Shown in pieces: positions 16,890 to 25,740 of a DNA stretch of 64,000 bases. The notes below the pieces were generated by a model that was given only the letters and a program-made list of their open reading frames with translations, did no database searches and was not told the origin of the DNA. The position numbers and the translations under genes were made by a program. The stretch is taken from contig NZ_ANMO01000236.1 in the NCBI RefSeq assembly GCF_000338295.1, positions 1 through 64,000 on the forward strand. Direction: 5' to 3'. Numbering within the stretch: position 1 is the stretch's first letter; each line of letters starts with the position of its first letter. The DNA comes from Rhodopirellula europaea 6C (lineage in GTDB: Bacteria > Planctomycetota > Planctomycetia > Pirellulales > Pirellulaceae).

Positions 16890-18410
16890 TCAGTCCTTGT
16901 CTTTTTCCTGCTTTTCTTCCGTTTCAGCGCCCTTCGGCGTGTTGTCATCGTACTTGGCCGCTGGGATCGCGTCGTGATCCTTGGTTGGCAGCACTTCGTG
17001 ATCGATGGCGAACTCTTCGTTCTTTTCTTCGGCTTCTTTTTCGACAGGTTCTTCGGTAACCGTTGCCGCTTCGGAGATCAGTTCAATGACCTTGCGTTCG
17101 ACGATTTGGTTGCGAAGAGCGTCCATTTGACCGGTCTTTTCCAGACGAGCACGCACGCGACGTGGTGACGAATCGCTTTGCTCAGCGATCAACTGGATTT
17201 CAGTTTCGTATTCTTGAGGTTCCGCGTCGATTTTCTCTTCGTCGGCGATTTGCTCAAGGATGAAGTGTTCACGCAGCGAAGACTCGGTGCCTTGTTGCAT
17301 GTTCTGCTTGCTGGCGTTGACGAAGCGACGAATCATGTCGTCGTCGAAGCCACTGCGACGGAACTCGAGAACCTTGCGGTCGAGTTCTCGTTTCATTTGG
17401 CGACGAACCAAGGTTGGTGGCAATTCGAAATCTGCCGAAGCAAGCAGTTTTTCGATGATGCTGCCACGCATCGCTTGTTCGGTGCGGAAGTTGGCTTGTC
17501 GTTCCAATGAACCACGAACGAATTCGCGGAGTTCATCTTCGGATTCGAACTCACCCAATTCGTCGAGGAATTCGGAGGTCAGTTCAGGAAGTTGCTCTTT
17601 CAAGACTTCGACGACCGTGAAGGTGGCGTCGATTTCTTTGCCTTGCATTTCTTCGTTGGCGTGACCTTCACCAAGTTTGACCTTGCCGGTCACAACGTCG
17701 CCTTCTTTGCAATCCTTCATCAGTTCGCCGAAGTTTTCGCAAACTGCATCGGAGAGGCTGAGGCGATTGGCCAACGTGACGCGTTCTTCATCCATCTCGG
17801 AGATGGTTTTGTCGCCGTCGACGAATTTCGCGGTGATCAACAAGCGATCGCCGAGTTCGGCTGGGGCGTCGCTGGCTTCCAAGGAAGCGTAACGCGAGAG
17901 GACACGTTGAAGAGCAGCGTCGACGTCTTCTTCGGAAGTCGTTTCGACGGGTTTTTTCAGTTCCAGCTTCTTCCAGTCTGGAGTTTCGAATTCAGGTCGC
18001 ACTTCGATGCTGAACTGATATTTGAATTCACCTTTTTCAGGCAATTCGATCGACTCGTAATCGAAGTCGGGTTCACCGATCGCTGAGAACTCAGCGTCTT
18101 CGGTGACTTTGGCCAAGCTGTCCATCAACAGCGAGCCTTTGACTCGATCTTCGATGCGATCTTTGAATTGTTTTTCAACCAACTTGCGTGGCGCGCGGCC
18201 GGCACGGAACCCGGGAACCTGAGCTTCCGGAACGAGTTCGTCGTACGCGTCCTTCATGTAGCGATCCACTTCGCCACGAGGGATGGTGACAACAACCTCC
18301 CGCAAACAGGCATGAGGTTTTGAAACCTCCATGTTCAACTGCAGCGGGTCTTTGACGGGAGCAGCCGCGTCTTCGGCGGGCGTTGAATCGGTGTCGAAAG
18401 ACGTGGACAT
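16890..18410 (-). CDS. tig: Trigger factor chaperone
   Basis: The 506-aa ribosome-associated chaperone starts at ATG 18410. The frame is open to 18653, but the added N-terminus is Arg/Pro-rich and would reach the tRNA promoter region. The ribosome-binding domain carries the signature GFRAGRAPRKLVEKQF. The middle part, where the FKBP-type PPIase domain sits, is divergent (GDRLLITAKFVDGDKTI to IDATFTVVEVLKEQLPEL). The C-terminal helical domain is recognisable (VRRQMKRELDRKV). A Glu/Lys-rich tail of about 70 residues extends beyond the usual 430-aa length. The gene ends at a strong terminator. Confidence 0.9.
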   Translation of the reverse strand: MSTSFDTDSTPAEDAAAPVKDPLQLNMEVSKPHACLREVVVTIPRGEVDRYMKDAYDELVPEAQVPGFRAGRAPRKLVEKQFKDRIEDRVKGSLLMDSLAKVTEDAEFSAIGEPDFDYESIELPEKGEFKYQFSIEVRPEFETPDWKKLELKKPVETTSEEDVDAALQRVLSRYASLEASDAPAELGDRLLITAKFVDGDKTISEMDEERVTLANRLSLSDAVCENFGELMKDCKEGDVVTGKVKLGEGHANEEMQGKEIDATFTVVEVLKEQLPELTSEFLDELGEFESEDELREFVRGSLERQANFRTEQAMRGSIIEKLLASADFELPPTLVRRQMKRELDRKVLEFRRSGFDDDMIRRFVNASKQNMQQGTESSLREHFILEQIADEEKIDAEPQEYETEIQLIAEQSDSSPRRVRARLEKTGQMDALRNQIVERKVIELISEAATVTEEPVEKEAEEKNEEFAIDHEVLPTKDHDAIPAAKYDDNTPKGAETEEKQEKDKD

Positions 18411-18616
18411 CCTGATTTTGAACCTTGTGTTAGAAAAACGAATCGATCGAACCGGAACTGGCTCTCGATTACTTCGGGAAGCGAAATCGAATAGGCCGGG
18501 GTGATCGGACGCTTCGACCGGGGGGCCACCTGCTTCAGGGGCCGTTTCATGCAGCGGCAAAGTGTAGTGTTTTCCGGCGATGATCGACAAGCGGTTAAAA
18601 AACCTTTCAAGTCGAC

Positions 18617-18644
18617 TTGCGACAAATCCGATGGTTCCTATACT
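18617..18644 (+). promoter_or_regulatory. Sigma-70-type promoter of tRNA-Gly
   Basis: A -35-like TTGCGA (18617-18622) is followed by a 16-bp spacer and a -10-like TATACT (18639-18644), about 20 bp before the tRNA. The -10 box matches the consensus at five of six positions. Confidence 0.6.
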
Positions 18645-18664
18645 GTGCCCCACACAACTGAAAC

Positions 18665-18737
18665 GCGGCTGTAGCTCAGTTGGCAGAGCATCACGTTGCC
18701 AACGTGATTGTCGTCGGTTCGAATCCGATCAGCCGCT
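18665..18737 (+). tRNA. tRNA-Gly (anticodon GCC)
   Basis: A 73-nt cloverleaf. The acceptor stem GCGGCTG (18665-18671) pairs perfectly with CAGCCGC (18730-18736), with discriminator T. The D-arm begins TAGCTCAGTTGGCAGAGCA. The anticodon stem-loop is CACGTTGCCAACGTG with anticodon GCC. The T-arm contains GGTTCGAATCC. CCA is not encoded. It is followed directly by a terminator. Confidence 0.96.
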
Positions 18738-18744
18738 CTTCAAG

Positions 18745-18777
18745 ACCACGCCCGGACATCACGGGCGTGGTTTTTTT
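18745..18777 (+). terminator. Terminator of tRNA-Gly
   Basis: A 10-bp perfect stem (18745-18754 with 18762-18771), a 7-nt loop and seven T (18771-18777), starting 8 bp after the tRNA 3' end. The tRNA is therefore a single-gene transcript. Confidence 0.92.
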
Positions 18778-18896
18778 ATGCCCATTGGGGCGGATCCTCG
18801 TTTGCGAGTTGCCGTTGATGCGGAATGGCTGGTACGCTTCCGCGTTCATTCGAATGACCCACGTCAGTTTTCTTTAGCCTCTTCGCCGAGACGAAC

Positions 18897-19907
18897 GTGC
18901 CCCACGCCCAGATTGGTCCCATCTCGGTGCATCTTCCGGAACATGTGGAAGACAATGCGACGCTGAAGGAACAGTTCCCCTCGTGGGATCTCGACTTGAT
19001 CTCGGAGAAAACGGGGATTCACCAGCGGCACATCGCCAAGCCCGACGAGACCGCGGCGGATCTGGCCGTCCAGGCGTGCGAGCAATTGTTCGAACGCGAA
19101 AATCTGGATCGGTCGTCGATTGATTTCGTGCTGCTGTGCACCCAGACGCCGGATTATCCGCTGCCGACGACTGCGTGCCTGCTGCAGGATCGGTTGGGCC
19201 TGCGAACCCAGTGTGGCGCGATCGATTTCAATCTCGGCTGCAGTGGGTTTGTGTACGGCACCGCCATGGCCGACGGATTGATCCGAACCGGCGTTGCCAA
19301 AAAAGTGCTGCTGGTGACGGCGGAAACGTACAGCAAATACATCGATGAGAATGATCGCAGCCTGCGGACCATTTTTGGGGACGCCGCCGCGGCGGCTTTG
19401 ATCACCTCCGCCGACCAGCCCTCTTTGTGGGGATATCAGTTCGGCAGCGACGGCAGTGGCGCGGACATGTTGATCGTGGGCAACGGCGGAAGCCGACCAG
19501 CCGAAGACGCGATTCCGCCCCGGCACCGAAAGCGTTGGAAGAGTCGTCTGTATATGGATGGCCCCAGCCTGATCAACTTCACGGTCGAAGCGATCCCAAG
19601 GTTGGTGGACGAGATTCTGGCGGAAAACGGCTTGTCGGACGACGAAATCGGCCACTACTTGTTCCATCAGGCCACCTGGAAAATGTTGGACCAACTTCGC
19701 AAGCGAATGGACATCTCGCCAGAGAGACTTCCGGTCGATTTGGCGGATGTTGGGAATACGGTATCTTGCACGTTGCCCATTCTGATCGACCGGATGCGAC
19801 AACGTGACGAGCTGGTTCGAGATGCAACCAATGTCCTGGTTGGTTTTGGCGTCGGGCTGTCTTGGGGCGGATGTCTTTGGCGGGATCAGTACCGAGACCA
19901 GTCCTGA
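18897..19907 (+). CDS. 3-oxoacyl-ACP synthase III family ketosynthase (FabH-like)
   Basis: The 336-aa thiolase-fold condensing enzyme has the complete FabH triad: C115 (FNLGCSGF), H257 (FHQATWKM) and N287 (VGNTVSCT). It should start fatty-acid synthesis by condensing an acyl-CoA with malonyl-ACP, or act in a related secondary route. The start is GTG 18897, with GAGACG about 6 bp upstream. The N-terminus lacks the classic GxGxxxP opening (it reads IGPISVHLPEHV), and the chain contains a short insertion with basic residues (PPRHRKRWKSR). These features and its isolation from other fab genes make a specialised paralogue as likely as the housekeeping FabH. Confidence 0.82.
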   Translation: MPHAQIGPISVHLPEHVEDNATLKEQFPSWDLDLISEKTGIHQRHIAKPDETAADLAVQACEQLFERENLDRSSIDFVLLCTQTPDYPLPTTACLLQDRLGLRTQCGAIDFNLGCSGFVYGTAMADGLIRTGVAKKVLLVTAETYSKYIDENDRSLRTIFGDAAAAALITSADQPSLWGYQFGSDGSGADMLIVGNGGSRPAEDAIPPRHRKRWKSRLYMDGPSLINFTVEAIPRLVDEILAENGLSDDEIGHYLFHQATWKMLDQLRKRMDISPERLPVDLADVGNTVSCTLPILIDRMRQRDELVRDATNVLVGFGVGLSWGGCLWRDQYRDQS

Positions 19908-19934
19908 AATTAGCAATCAGCGGGAGTAGAAGAC

Positions 19935-19981
19935 TCAGGTACCTTTTGTGCGAAGCACCCAGTGGGCCGTTCCGGCCGAAG
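19935..19981. repeat. Intergenic repeat, copy 2 (inverted relative to copy 1)
   Basis: This segment matches the reverse complement of 15851-15897 at about 39 of 47 positions, including 24 identical bases in a row. The flanking 13-bp arms of copy 1 are not conserved here. It lies between the FabH-like gene and the YqgE gene. Confidence 0.6.
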
Positions 19982-20050
19982 GCACATGCAACTTCTTTTA
20001 TTCAACCGTTCCTTATCCACGCAGTTGCCGGTCCTTGATCCGGGCTTGAG

Positions 20051-20830
20051 ATGAAAACGTCCCAGAATTGCACCGGTTGTTTCCTGATCGCTTCGCCGTA
20101 TTTGCATGACGGCAATTTTTTCCGGTCCGTCGTGCTCATCATTCGGCACACCGACGAAGGTGCTTTTGGCGTGGTGATCAACCGCGCCGGACCTCAGCGT
20201 TTTGGTGATGTCATCGCGATGAGCGATCCGTCGTGGCAGGCGTCCAGCGGTCCGGACATGAGTTCATTGCTGGCTTCCCAGGCTGATTCGGCACCTGGGA
20301 GTGATCCCAGCGATCTGGACAAAACAAACGAGTCTCTGCAGATTCACCCCGACCAAATTTATCTAGGCGGTCCAGTCAACGGACCCGTTTTGGCTCTTCA
20401 CAACATCGCGGGTATCGGCGATCCCTGTGGGACGGACGTCGGCGAGGGGGCTGAAAATGATCCCGCAGGATCCAAGACCCAACTGCACGATCATCCAGCC
20501 GAACCGTGGGGTTCGATGTCGATCCAATGGGCCGACGTTCCCGCTTGGGTGACCTCGGATGAAGACCACTTGCGTTTGCTGGCTCGACGAGACGACGCCA
20601 AGTTGCGTTACGTCGTTGGCTATTCCGGATGGGGACCAATGCAATTGGAGAGCGAATTGGAAGACGGTGGTTGGCTGGTCACTCCCGCCGACACGGAATC
20701 GATCTTTGGTCCTTGCGAAGAAGTGTGGGAAAAATTGGTGCGTCGTTGTGGTCAAGCGATCATGAAAGATTTGACGCCGGACGTTCCTTTCCCTTCTGAG
20801 CAACAGGGTTTCGACCCGGGTGTGAATTGA
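20051..20830 (+). CDS. YqgE/AlgH family protein (UPF0301, DUF179)
   Basis: A 259-aa cytoplasmic protein of the AlgH/YqgE family, function not established. The family N-terminus is clear: GCFLIASPYLHDGNFFRSVVLIIRHTDEGAFGVVINR. The YLGGPV motif and the YVVGYSGWGPMQLESELEDGGWL block are also present. An insertion of about 30-40 residues (rich in Ser/Asp, about 67-95) and another acidic segment enlarge it beyond the usual 185 aa. The stop codon is followed immediately by the ATG of the phosphatase gene, so the two are almost certainly co-translated. Confidence 0.9.
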   Translation: MKTSQNCTGCFLIASPYLHDGNFFRSVVLIIRHTDEGAFGVVINRAGPQRFGDVIAMSDPSWQASSGPDMSSLLASQADSAPGSDPSDLDKTNESLQIHPDQIYLGGPVNGPVLALHNIAGIGDPCGTDVGEGAENDPAGSKTQLHDHPAEPWGSMSIQWADVPAWVTSDEDHLRLLARRDDAKLRYVVGYSGWGPMQLESELEDGGWLVTPADTESIFGPCEEVWEKLVRRCGQAIMKDLTPDVPFPSEQQGFDPGVN

Positions 20831-21544
20831 ATGGCTCGGTATGTGATCGGCGACGTCCACGGTTGCGCCAAAGCACTCCGGTCCATGATCCAGGAGCTCG
20901 CGCCGACCGCCGATGATGAGCTGATTTTTCTGGGCGACTACATCGACCGAGGTCCCGATTCGCGCGATGTCATCGATCAGTTGATCCGGTTGCAGTCGAA
21001 GTGCAAAGTGATTCCCCTACGCGGTAACCATGAATGGATGCTGCAAAGCGTGGTTTCGCGAGGTTTGGACGATGCGATGTGGCTTCGCAGCGGCGGCAAG
21101 GCAACGGTGACCAGCTACGGTGGTTCTGCCCAAAAGATTCCCAAGGATCACCTAGCGTTTTTCGAGTCGCTGCTTCCCAGTTATGAGACGGAACAAGAGA
21201 TTTTCGTGCACGCGATGTACGACCCGAGTTGCGACGTCGAGTCACAGAGCGATGAGTTGACCTACTGGACCCATTTGCCAGCGAGTCTGCCCGCACCGCA
21301 TCACAGCGGGAAACGCGTTTTCGTCGGGCATACGCCCCAGCCGACCGGTGAAGTTTTGCGGCACACGCACCTGGTTTGCATGGACACGTATTGTTTTGGC
21401 GGCGGGTTTCTCTCCGCGATGGACCTGGAATCTGAGACGGTCCTGCAAGTCGATCGACACGGGCATATTCGTCGAGTCCCCGTCGAGCGATTCGCGATGT
21501 TGATGAAAGGCTGCGTCCAGTGGTTCCGATCGCGGAAATCCTGA
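20831..21544 (+). CDS. Metallophosphoesterase, PPP-type serine/threonine phosphatase-like
   Basis: A 237-aa calcineurin-like phosphatase with the full PPP metal-binding set: GDVHG (residues 7-11), GDYIDRGPDS (about 36-45), RGNHEWM, and the later HAMYDP and GHTP motifs. Bacterial relatives include PrpA/PrpB and ApaH-like enzymes. The length and GDYIDRG block fit the PrpA/PrpB type, which dephosphorylate phosphoproteins. The start codon abuts the YqgE stop codon with no spacer. Confidence 0.88.
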   Translation: MARYVIGDVHGCAKALRSMIQELAPTADDELIFLGDYIDRGPDSRDVIDQLIRLQSKCKVIPLRGNHEWMLQSVVSRGLDDAMWLRSGGKATVTSYGGSAQKIPKDHLAFFESLLPSYETEQEIFVHAMYDPSCDVESQSDELTYWTHLPASLPAPHHSGKRVFVGHTPQPTGEVLRHTHLVCMDTYCFGGGFLSAMDLESETVLQVDRHGHIRRVPVERFAMLMKGCVQWFRSRKS

Positions 21545-21746
21545 TTCACGGCTTGTTATACTGAACCGACAGCACCATTTTGCACGAGCCCGATGCAGAT
21601 GGCCGGTTGTTCGGGCCTCGGATGAGGGGCGTCTCCGATACTGCCGAATCGCCCCGAAGAGCATATGTCTGTCAGATGTTCATGCTTTTCGTTGTTGCCA
21701 CGTCCCCGGAATACGAGACTAACCCGCTTTGACTTCATCGAACGAA

Positions 21747-23843
21747 ATGACGATCCCAAAGCAGCGGCGGCAGCATGGTTTTTACCGAATCGCGGCGGTA
21801 TCGCCGAAAGTCGTTGTGGCCGATCCCGCGGCAAATGCGGCGGAGACCATCGCCACGATGGACGCTGTCGTTCAGCAATCCAATCCTGACTTGATACTGT
21901 TCCCGGAACTTGGGCTGTCCGCTTACACGTGCGGCGATCTGTTCGCGACACAAACGCTGTTGGACGCGAGTCTGGATGCACTTCGGGCGATCGCGACGCA
22001 TTCCTATTCTTGCGACGCCGCGATCGTCGTGGGTTTGCCGCTGCGTGTGGGAACCAGCGTCATGAATGTTGCCGCCTTGGTTCGCGGTGGGTTTATTCGC
22101 GGATTGGTACCCAAAACGTTCTTGCCCAACTATCGCGAATTTTATGAGGCGAGGCATTTCCAGGCGGCTTCGGCCAACGATCCCGAGACCGTTCGGATTG
22201 ATGGAAATGACATTCCCTTTGGCACTGATTTGCTGTTTCAAGACGATGCGGCGACGCTTGGGGTGGAAATCTGCGAAGACCTTTGGGTGCCAGTTCCACC
22301 AAGTAGTTATGCGGCACTCGCTGGTGCAAACGTGATCGCCAATTTGTCGGCCAGTAACGAATTGATTGGCAAGGCTCAGTGGCGTCGAGATTTGGTTGTC
22401 AGTCAATCGGGGCGATTGCTCTCGGCCTACGCCTACTCTTCGGCGGGTGGTGGTGAATCAACGAGTGACTTGGTCTTTGGTGGACATTGTTTGATCGCCG
22501 AAAACGGTGCTTTGATCGGGGAGTCTCGACGGATTGGCGATACCGATGACGAAGACTTGCCAGTTCAGACACAGTTGATTCGGGACGTCGATTTGCAACG
22601 GCTTGATCACGATCGACGCGTGGTTGGCTCGTTCGATGATTTTCAATCTTCGTTGCCTCGACCCTATCGAACGGTGGATGTTGCCTTGGCTGGTTCGGGT
22701 AGGAAGCAGGGACCGTCAGTGGCGTCGCCGCAAAGCGAAAAGCTTAATGAGCGAGGTGATAAGGAGCACGACCAGGCAGATGCGAATCGGCTGCTCCGGC
22801 GAGTGGATCCGCATCCTTTTGTGCCGGACGATTTGTCCAAACGAGAGGAACGGTGTGGAGAAATTTTGGCGATTCAAACCGCTGGGTTGGTCAAACGGTT
22901 GCAGCAATTGCCCGCGGATCTACCGTTGACGATTGGAATCTCCGGTGGGCTCGATAGCACATTGGCGTTGCTGGTTGCCGTTTCGGCGGTGGATCAACTG
23001 AAGCGAGATCGAAAGGTGATCGATGCGATCATCATGCCTGGATTCGGCACGACCCAGCACACCAATGACAGCGCGACCCAATTGGTCGAAGGGCTGGGGG
23101 TGACGTCGGAAAGCATCGATATCCGCCCGCTCGCATTGCGAACGTTTCTGGATATTGGGCATTCGCCTTTGGGGTTGGAGATCGATGCATCGACCGAAAT
23201 TGACGACCTGCAATCGCGACTTCAGAAAGTCGATGCCAACGCGACCGACTTGAAATTCGAGAACGTCCAGGCACGTCTGCGAACGATGCTGCTGATGAGT
23301 CGCGGGTTTGTGCTTGGAACGGGGGACCTTTCCGAGCAGGCTTTGGGATGGAGCACTTACAACGGCGATCACATGTCCATGTACAACGTGAACGCTTCGG
23401 TTCCAAAGACGTTGGTTCGTTACTTGGTGCAGTACGCCGCCGACCATCGGTATCGTTCGACCTTGCACGAGACGTTGCATCGGATCGCCGACACGCCGAT
23501 TTCGCCCGAGCTTTTGCCGCCCACCGAAGATGGTGAGATTCGGCAGAACACTGAGGCCTCGATCGGTCCGTACGAACTGCATGATTTCTTTCTCTATCAC
23601 TTCGTTCGCGGTGGCTGTGACGTTGCGAAAATGTGTTTTTTGGCGGGGCAGACGGACTTTGATTTGCCGCATTCCGCCGAGGTGATCGAGACGACGGCCA
23701 AAACGTTTGTTCGGCGATTCTTCCAAAATCAATTCAAACGCAATTGTGTCCCGGATGGCCCGAAGATCGGATCGGTCAGCTTGTCGCCTCGCGGTGATTG
23801 GCGGATGCCGGCGGATGCGTCGAGCGCCGCGTTCCGTGATTGA
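21747..23843 (+). CDS. nadE: Glutamine-dependent NAD(+) synthetase
   Basis: The protein is about 698 aa from ATG 21747; an in-frame TTG at 21729 is an alternative start. It converts nicotinic acid adenine dinucleotide to NAD using glutamine-derived ammonia. The N-terminal nitrilase-type glutaminase domain shows its triad regions as LFPELGLSAY (Glu), LVPKTFLPNYREFYE (Lys) and GVEICEDLW (Cys). The C-terminal synthetase domain has the PP-loop GISGGLDSTLALL, GTGDLSEQALGW and TYNGDHMSMYNVN. The two-domain layout and length match the large bacterial/eukaryotic-type enzyme. The linker around 330-360 is variable and Lys/Glu-rich. Confidence 0.92.
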   Translation: MTIPKQRRQHGFYRIAAVSPKVVVADPAANAAETIATMDAVVQQSNPDLILFPELGLSAYTCGDLFATQTLLDASLDALRAIATHSYSCDAAIVVGLPLRVGTSVMNVAALVRGGFIRGLVPKTFLPNYREFYEARHFQAASANDPETVRIDGNDIPFGTDLLFQDDAATLGVEICEDLWVPVPPSSYAALAGANVIANLSASNELIGKAQWRRDLVVSQSGRLLSAYAYSSAGGGESTSDLVFGGHCLIAENGALIGESRRIGDTDDEDLPVQTQLIRDVDLQRLDHDRRVVGSFDDFQSSLPRPYRTVDVALAGSGRKQGPSVASPQSEKLNERGDKEHDQADANRLLRRVDPHPFVPDDLSKREERCGEILAIQTAGLVKRLQQLPADLPLTIGISGGLDSTLALLVAVSAVDQLKRDRKVIDAIIMPGFGTTQHTNDSATQLVEGLGVTSESIDIRPLALRTFLDIGHSPLGLEIDASTEIDDLQSRLQKVDANATDLKFENVQARLRTMLLMSRGFVLGTGDLSEQALGWSTYNGDHMSMYNVNASVPKTLVRYLVQYAADHRYRSTLHETLHRIADTPISPELLPPTEDGEIRQNTEASIGPYELHDFFLYHFVRGGCDVAKMCFLAGQTDFDLPHSAEVIETTAKTFVRRFFQNQFKRNCVPDGPKIGSVSLSPRGDWRMPADASSAAFRD

Positions 23844-23956
23844 ACTTCGTTGCCACCCATTCGCGTCGAAGCGATGGCGTGCACAATATGGGCCACCGGT
23901 TTGGCAGCAAGTTGCCATGCCAGCGAATCCATTTCTGTTCCTTGAGACCATGATCC

Positions 23957-24301
23957 ATGTCAAACGATTCTGCCTTGCCACTTGAAATCACGGTTGCTGA
24001 TTTGGACGCGATGCGAACCCGCGGCGACGAGTTCGTTTTGTTGGATGTGCGCGAAACTGCCGAGTATGAAACGGCTCGTATCGAGGGTTCGAAACTGTTG
24101 CCGATGAGCGAGATTCAGCAACGTTTGTCAGAACTCGACGAGCATCGCGAAGATCACATTGTTGTTCAGTGTCACCACGGTGGACGCAGCATGCAGGTGA
24201 CTCAGTTCTTGCAATCGCAGGGATTTGAGAAGGTTCAGAACTTGGCTGGTGGAATCGATCAATGGTCCCAGCAAATCGATTCGTCGGTTCCTCGCTATTG
24301 A
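23957..24301 (+). CDS. Single-domain rhodanese-like sulfurtransferase
   Basis: This 114-aa cytoplasmic rhodanese domain has the substrate loop after C72 (VVQCHHGGRSMQV), the usual six-residue active-site loop of thiosulfate sulfurtransferase-like proteins. It also has the typical LLDVRETAEYETARIEGSKLLPM entrance. The C-terminal LAGGIDQWS motif is conserved. It could move persulfide sulfur to an acceptor; none is encoded next to it. The 113-bp gap after nadE does not prove a shared transcript. Confidence 0.9.
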   Translation: MSNDSALPLEITVADLDAMRTRGDEFVLLDVRETAEYETARIEGSKLLPMSEIQQRLSELDEHREDHIVVQCHHGGRSMQVTQFLQSQGFEKVQNLAGGIDQWSQQIDSSVPRY

Positions 24302-24454
24302 GTTTCCCGGTCCGGTGAAGTGAAACTTTAACGCGTTGGTAAGGTGCGCGGTTTGAGGTGCTTTTGCCTGTCGTTCGGATAGTTTTAGTCCTAACGATCA
24401 TTCCTCGTCGATAAGCGATGTCAGTCATCCAAAGTTCGACGGAGAAAGTAGCTG

Positions 24455-25573
24455 ATGTCTTGGACCTTTACGAAGAATCGACGTGCGTCTGATTTGTGTG
24501 TCACATCCCGTTTGCAGCCGGGACGGCGAATCACGGCGGTTCGCTTGTTGGCCGCGTGGGCAATGGTTGCTGCCATGGCGTGCGTTGCTGTTAGCGACGT
24601 CGCGGCGCAGTCTTGCAGTTGCGGCGAACCAGCCTGTGGTTTGGATTCGCCCTCCTGCGGCAGTGAGCCAACATGCGGGCTCGAACCCGCCTGCGGATGC
24701 GAAGCTCCCCTGGCGTTCCCCGCTTTGCGTGCACATCTGAGTGCTTCCTGCGGTTGCGAAACCGAGTGCTCGTGCAGTGTGGAACCGGAGTGCGGGGCGG
24801 AGCCTCTTCGCGGCGTCACCCCGTTTTTCGCTAACGATCCCAGCTGCGGATTCGATGCGACCTGTGATTGCGAGTCCGCAGGATGCTCCAGTTGCAGCAA
24901 ACCGGATAGCGGCGGATTCCTCGGACGACACAAAGTTCAGAAGTGCAATCCGATCTATCAAACGTTGGACCTTGCTGCTTGTGGCGTGGAACGCGTTTTC
25001 GAAGTCGGTGCCTTCTTGGTGCACGGAAAACGTTGTCATCGCGGATGCGAATCAGGGTGTCAAACCTGCAGTCACTGTGAACCGTCAGCCGGGGCAGTGC
25101 ATGGTCACGAAGTCCATTCCTACGGCCATCATCACGTGATCGAAGCTCCCGTCGTGATGGAGTCCCGCGGGATGCCACACATGTCGAGCCCGACCGTGAA
25201 CGAAGTGACGCCTTACGCTCAGCGAAAACCAAGCATGCAAGGAATTCCAACCCCCGCACCGCAACCGCTCACTGATAGCCCGAAGACAACGATTCGCAAA
25301 ACGAATCCTGGCTTGCCCGCGGTTCCAAAACCGGTCCCTGCTGAGGCGGCTCCAGGTCGCAATTCAAACGGACGAGCGGGATCGCTATTCGACGAGATGC
25401 GAAATCCGTTCGAGGACGATTCGGCCAGCGTTAGCAAGCGTCGAGTGAAGGTTCGCCAGACTTCGTACGACGGCGAAGAGCCAGAAGGCTTGCGTCGAAT
25501 CCCACGTCCGGTTCGCAAAGCGGCGACGCAGCCAACCGAAGCAGATGACTTTGCCGACTACTTCCGAAAGTAG
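24455..25573 (+). CDS. Secreted Cys-rich protein, planctomycete type
   Basis: I do not recognise a named family. The 372-aa protein has a long signal region with a hydrophobic core (AVRLLAAWAMVAAMACVAVSDVAAQ, cleavage expected near residue 50). A Cys-rich section (about 52-210) follows, with repeated units of the type C-G-x-E-P-x-C-G and CxC pairs, about 30 cysteines in all. Then come a His-rich patch (HGHEVHSYGHHH) and a Pro/Arg-rich C-terminus ending in ADDFADYFRK. Exported proteins like this suggest a disulfide-bonded or metal-binding envelope component. Metal binding is inferred from the His and Cys content only. Confidence 0.6.
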   Translation: MSWTFTKNRRASDLCVTSRLQPGRRITAVRLLAAWAMVAAMACVAVSDVAAQSCSCGEPACGLDSPSCGSEPTCGLEPACGCEAPLAFPALRAHLSASCGCETECSCSVEPECGAEPLRGVTPFFANDPSCGFDATCDCESAGCSSCSKPDSGGFLGRHKVQKCNPIYQTLDLAACGVERVFEVGAFLVHGKRCHRGCESGCQTCSHCEPSAGAVHGHEVHSYGHHHVIEAPVVMESRGMPHMSSPTVNEVTPYAQRKPSMQGIPTPAPQPLTDSPKTTIRKTNPGLPAVPKPVPAEAAPGRNSNGRAGSLFDEMRNPFEDDSASVSKRRVKVRQTSYDGEEPEGLRRIPRPVRKAATQPTEADDFADYFRK

Positions 25574-25689
25574 TCACGGTCGACCGGGCTTGGTTTTGAA
25601 CCAGGATTGACGGGCCCGGCGGCTGGCGGCCTGCGTCTCACGATCGAATGAGGCGAGGCGGAATCATTGACATGATTTGGATGGTCTAC

Positions 25690-25725
25690 AATGGTGACGG
25701 GTGAGCAACCCGTCGCCATTTTTTT
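25690..25725 (+). terminator. Terminator-like hairpin directly before the DUF1570 gene
   Basis: A 13-bp stem (25690-25702 with 25708-25720, one G-T pair), a 5-nt loop and a T-run at 25719-25725. It is 116 bp after the Cys-rich gene and touches the first possible start (GTG 25726) of the next gene. Confidence 0.8.
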
Positions 25726-25740
25726 GTGGATTCGCCTGCG

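Noticed and set aside
18864-19916. 350-codon open frame antisense to the FabH-like gene
   Set aside because: The complete Cys-His-Asn triad is on the plus strand.
24425-25039. 204-codon minus-strand frame over the Cys-rich gene
   Set aside because: The plus-strand frame has a signal peptide and ordered Cys repeats. The minus frame is Arg/Ala-rich and lacks a family match, though repetitive codons make this call less secure.
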